This document shows, one piece after another, positions 14,015 to 16,234 of a DNA stretch of 16,234 nt. How positions within the stretch are numbered: the stretch's first letter is position 1; each line of letters begins with the position of its first letter. The notes beneath the pieces were generated by a model, which was not told the DNA's origin, made no database searches, and saw only the letters and a program-made list of their open reading frames with translations. A program made the translations under genes and the position numbers. This DNA comes from UBA6814 sp040753075 (GTDB taxonomy: Bacteria > Desulfobacterota > Desulfovibrionia > Desulfovibrionales > Desulfovibrionaceae). The stretch covers positions 1-16,234 of the forward strand of contig JBFMHA010000081.1 of the NCBI GenBank assembly GCA_040753075.1. The letters run 5' to 3'.

Positions 14015-14962
14015 CTACTTTCGAGGCTTTATGTCTAACATGTTAAATGTGTCTTTGATTCCATTGCCCAGCGACTTGGCGCCTGATTCCAGGGGGGCAG
14101 CAATTGCCTTTGTGCCCTTCTGAAGCCACTCTGCACCTTTTACAACGCCCTGCTCCAACGGAACACTCGCGGTAATAGGAGCGGATAAGCTGCCGCCGAT
14201 ATTTATGCTTCCGCGAGAGCCTTCGGTGTTTACCTCAAAGCCGCTGTTTTTGCCGCCGACGCCAATAGTGACGTCATCCTTTGGAGAATCAGTAGCCCAA
14301 GGAGCTTGCCCAGAAATACTGAGGCCAACTCCGGCAGGTGTAGTTGTAAGAGAAGGGTCAAGCCAACCTTCTGGATAGGCTCCGCCCTTGGAGTCCCAGG
14401 CAAAAACAGGAAAGTTGACAAAACCGCTCGTTATCGAAGCTTTTACGCCCCACCGGCTGTTGTCAGAATTCGACACTCCGCCGGAATCCCCCGATTCCAC
14501 AGTTGGCTTCTGAGGGAGCTGCTCATCGGCCCCCTCATCCTTCAACCCCTCCGGATCCACCCTCCCCACCGGATCGTCCACGCAGTAGTCGTACAAGTCG
14601 TGGTCGCCTCCCGTATCGCCCAGCGGGTCGGGGGCGGTGAAGCGGCCGACGGTGGGGTCGTAGTCCCGGTGACAGAAACGGACGAGGCCGGTGAAGCGGT
14701 CGCGCAGGCCGCCGGCGAAGGCCAGGGGGATGAAGAGGGCCGGGTTGGAGTCGGACAGGATCTGGCCGAAGGCGTCGTAGTCAATTGCCTTGACCACCCG
14801 GCCCTCGTGGGGTCCGCCCATGGCCGCCACGGCCTTGAGGCTGCCCACCTGGTCGTAGCCGAGGAGGTGGGAGGTGGATTCGTTGGCGGTCTGCACGGTC
14901 GCGGCGGGGTGGGGTGTCGGGCAAATACTATCTCTGTACAGGTTGATGCTATATCCGTACAC
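14015..14962 (-). CDS. Short RHS core end with an unrecognised C-terminal tip (orphan toxin-type cassette)
   Basis: 315 residues read from a GTG at 14962, only 9 bases after the previous gene's stop. The start is uncertain, because no strong ribosome site is present and core similarity begins near residue 22. The RHS core runs LGYDQVGSLKAVAAMGG (about 34-50), IDYDAFGQIL, FAGGLRDRFTGLVRF, HRDYDPTVGRF and DPVGRVDPEGL ending at residue 140. The tip (141-315) is unrelated to the other RHS tip in the window. It has a polar linker to about 170, a Gly/Ser/Thr-rich beta-like region to about 265 and an amphipathic helical end (VVKGAEWLQKGTKAIAAPLE). No nuclease, deaminase or ADP-ribosyltransferase motif is visible. 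The missing N-terminal RHS shell suggests a displaced cassette that may need recombination into a full RHS gene to be delivered. Confidence 0.8.
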   Translation of the reverse strand: MYGYSINLYRDSICPTPHPAATVQTANESTSHLLGYDQVGSLKAVAAMGGPHEGRVVKAIDYDAFGQILSDSNPALFIPLAFAGGLRDRFTGLVRFCHRDYDPTVGRFTAPDPLGDTGGDHDLYDYCVDDPVGRVDPEGLKDEGADEQLPQKPTVESGDSGGVSNSDNSRWGVKASITSGFVNFPVFAWDSKGGAYPEGWLDPSLTTTPAGVGLSISGQAPWATDSPKDDVTIGVGGKNSGFEVNTEGSRGSINIGGSLSAPITASVPLEQGVVKGAEWLQKGTKAIAAPLESGAKSLGNGIKDTFNMLDIKPRK

Positions 14963-14971
14963 GTTGTGTAC

Positions 14972-15496
14972 TTAATGTGATATTTTCCCCTGCCAATCGC
15001 GCTTGATATTGTTGCAATGTTCAATATATCGAACCTCTTTAATGGCTCCCAATACATCATTGAGATATTTTTTATGAATATTTAATTTAAGATATTGGCG
15101 TTTATTTCCGATAATTTCTATTATATCGTGGTGTTCATCTACTGGTATGCATATTTCAGCCATTCTTTCAAATATGGCGCAGATGGCCATTATTCTGAAT
15201 GGATCATGTTCGATCGAGAGTTTTTCTTTTAAATATGGCAATATTCCCTCCCCGCGCATGGCCATAATGTATGACGCTCCGAACATTGTGCTATATGTCG
15301 GGCTGCCATATACGGAAATATATAGATCAAATTGCTCTTCTAGCGGCATTTCTGATAGTTCTTTGGCCATCTTGTATGGCGGACCCTCAATATACCATCT
15401 ATATTTCTCCGGATATTCCGGATGAGAGTCCCGCGATGCGCTGCAGCACACACATGAAATAGCAGCAATTAAACATGATGCGTATATTTTTAGCAT
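14972..15496 (-). CDS. Small lipoprotein-like protein, candidate immunity partner of the DUF4157 protein
   Basis: A 174-residue AT-rich gene; the start at 15496 has AGGA upstream. The N-terminus (MLKIYASCLIAAISCVCCSA) is a signal sequence with a lipobox-like AISC (Cys15), so a periplasmic lipoprotein is likely. The rest is helical: MPLEEQFDLYISVYGSPTYS, then ASYIMAMRGEGILPYLKEKL and FRIMAICAIFERMAEI. This is reminiscent of short HEAT-like lipoproteins found near toxin genes, but I cannot name a family. It lies directly downstream of the DUF4157 metallopeptidase gene and directly upstream of the RHS cassette. A periplasmic immunity role against the peptidase is a reasonable inference, not shown by sequence. 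Confidence 0.65.
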   Translation of the reverse strand: MLKIYASCLIAAISCVCCSASRDSHPEYPEKYRWYIEGPPYKMAKELSEMPLEEQFDLYISVYGSPTYSTMFGASYIMAMRGEGILPYLKEKLSIEHDPFRIMAICAIFERMAEICIPVDEHHDIIEIIGNKRQYLKLNIHKKYLNDVLGAIKEVRYIEHCNNIKRDWQGKISH

Positions 15497-15520
15497 GTTA
15501 TGGTCCTATGACTTTGTGCG

Positions 15521-15547
15521 GCCCAGGCTCGGAGTGCGAGCCTGGGC
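15521..15547 (-). terminator. Perfect 11-bp hairpin between the DUF4157 gene and the lipoprotein gene
   Basis: GCCCAGGCTCG and CGAGCCTGGGC flank a 5-base loop, 24 bases after the stop at 15572 and 24 bases before the start at 15496. GC-rich in an AT-rich setting and without a U-run, it could be a partial terminator setting the expression ratio of the two genes. Confidence 0.5.
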
Positions 15548-15571
15548 TACTCATTACACTGAATGCACTAC

Positions 15572-16234
15572 CTATCGTTCCGGTTTATCTGGTTGCGGCC
15601 ATCGCGGATAGCCTCTTTTGTTTAAAAGTTGCAAATAATCATGCTGCCTTTTCTCAAAATCCACGGCTTCTTTTTCATACGTGATGTCATCGTATGCCTC
15701 CTCGCCGCTTTTGGGGCTGGTCAGATACTGCCATGCGTATCTGAGTTTGAAGAATGGGGTTGTGGCGCCCTGTTGAACATGCTTCAACTCATGGCCGATT
15801 TGGGCCACGCCAGCTGCGCTATTGGGATCATACTCGCCCGGCTTAAAATAGATGGTATGCCCGTCAACATATGCTGCTGGGTCAATCGCAGCATTCTTCC
15901 TCACGTGTTCGGGAATGCCCATTTTGACCCTTACCTTGTCCAACTCTTCCTCCCCGAACTCGTTCCGATAATGTTCCTTGACATGCTGGGGGAGGCCTTG
16001 TGATTGGCCATCGGTGTGCTGCGATTGGCCGTTTTCCTGCCGGGAGGCTTCATCAGTGGCATGCTGCGCACGGATGTCGCCGGATTGCTTGGCATCACCC
16101 TCCCTCTCCTCCCCGCCGTCGCCGGAGGCGGACAGGGCGCTTCGGGAGAGGAGGAATCCTCCGTCGTCCGGGATTCGGTCGTGCCTGGGGCGGGCGGAGG
16201 TCTCCGGGTCGTAGTCGCCTTGATTTTTCGGCGG
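15572..16234 (-). CDS. DUF4157 (eCIS-core-like) HExxH metallopeptidase domain protein, C-terminal part
   Basis: The frame is open to the right window edge, giving 220 residues; the N-terminus is outside. Residues 1-80 are a polar, low-complexity linker (DYDPETSARPRHDR near the edge, then GQSQHTDGQSQG). From 81 the DUF4157 pattern is clear: LPQHVKEHYRNEFGEEELDK, VRVKMG, a GHTIYFKPGEYDP strand (125-137), and the zinc motif HELKH (148-152) in IGHELKHVQQ. A downstream Glu in ITYEKEAVDFE (187/189) could be the third ligand. DUF4157 domains occur in proteins linked to contractile injection systems and in polymorphic toxins. Given the RHS neighbours, I infer the toxin tip of a larger secreted protein. 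A frame start at TTG 15943 is possible but would cut the domain. Confidence 0.8.
   Translation of the reverse strand, partial: PPKNQGDYDPETSARPRHDRIPDDGGFLLSRSALSASGDGGEEREGDAKQSGDIRAQHATDEASRQENGQSQHTDGQSQGLPQHVKEHYRNEFGEEELDKVRVKMGIPEHVRKNAAIDPAAYVDGHTIYFKPGEYDPNSAAGVAQIGHELKHVQQGATTPFFKLRYAWQYLTSPKSGEEAYDDITYEKEAVDFEKRQHDYLQLLNKRGYPRWPQPDKPER

Overview
The window is mostly very GC-rich DNA from a Gram-negative anaerobe. The large ATP-dependent acyl-CoA dehydratase activase, the short-core RHS proteins and the general gene style suggest Desulfovibrionaceae (Desulfobacterota). That placement is inferred from protein style; there is no rRNA or other marker here.

Layout. (1) 1-2989, minus strand: a compact operon encoding an RHS-core protein, a GNAT-fold protein like T7 gp13, a small coiled-coil protein like T7 gp14, and the start of a helical protein in the gp15/gp16 position that leaves the window at base 1. 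This looks like the internal-core (DNA-ejection) module of a podovirus-type prophage or domesticated element, with an RHS gene at its head. (2) 3203-3996, minus: a two-gene operon of small histidine-bearing membrane proteins of unknown function, ending at a strong hairpin terminator. (3) 3997-4544: a divergent intergenic region with a strikingly AT-rich part and palindromes. (4) 4545-5966, plus: pyruvate kinase. (5) 6349-7991, plus: two tandem, clearly paralogous YcgR-like PilZ proteins, both with intact c-di-GMP motifs. (6) 8185-8844, minus: a lipoprotein joining an LprI-like and an MliC-like lysozyme-inhibitor domain. (7) 8891-9094: a 90-bp tandem repeat derived from the 3' end of the next gene. 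(8) 9031-13251, minus: a 1406-residue fused 2-hydroxyacyl-CoA dehydratase activase. (9) 13292-16234, minus: an AT-richer polymorphic-toxin island. In transcription order it holds the C-terminal part of a DUF4157 (eCIS-core-like) HExxH metallopeptidase protein, a small lipoprotein, an RHS core end with an unrecognised C-terminal tip, a two-TM small protein, and a decayed RHS fragment.

How parts fit. Region 9 has the usual architecture of RHS toxin arrays: variable toxin tips each followed by a small, compositionally distinct gene that is a candidate immunity gene, plus eroded core fragments left by recombination. Region 1 shows the same RHS core type joined to phage ejection proteins, the most unusual arrangement here. 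The middle is ordinary metabolic and signalling housekeeping: glycolysis, c-di-GMP response, envelope defence and radical acyl-CoA chemistry.

No tRNA, rRNA, CRISPR array, transposase or integrase was seen.
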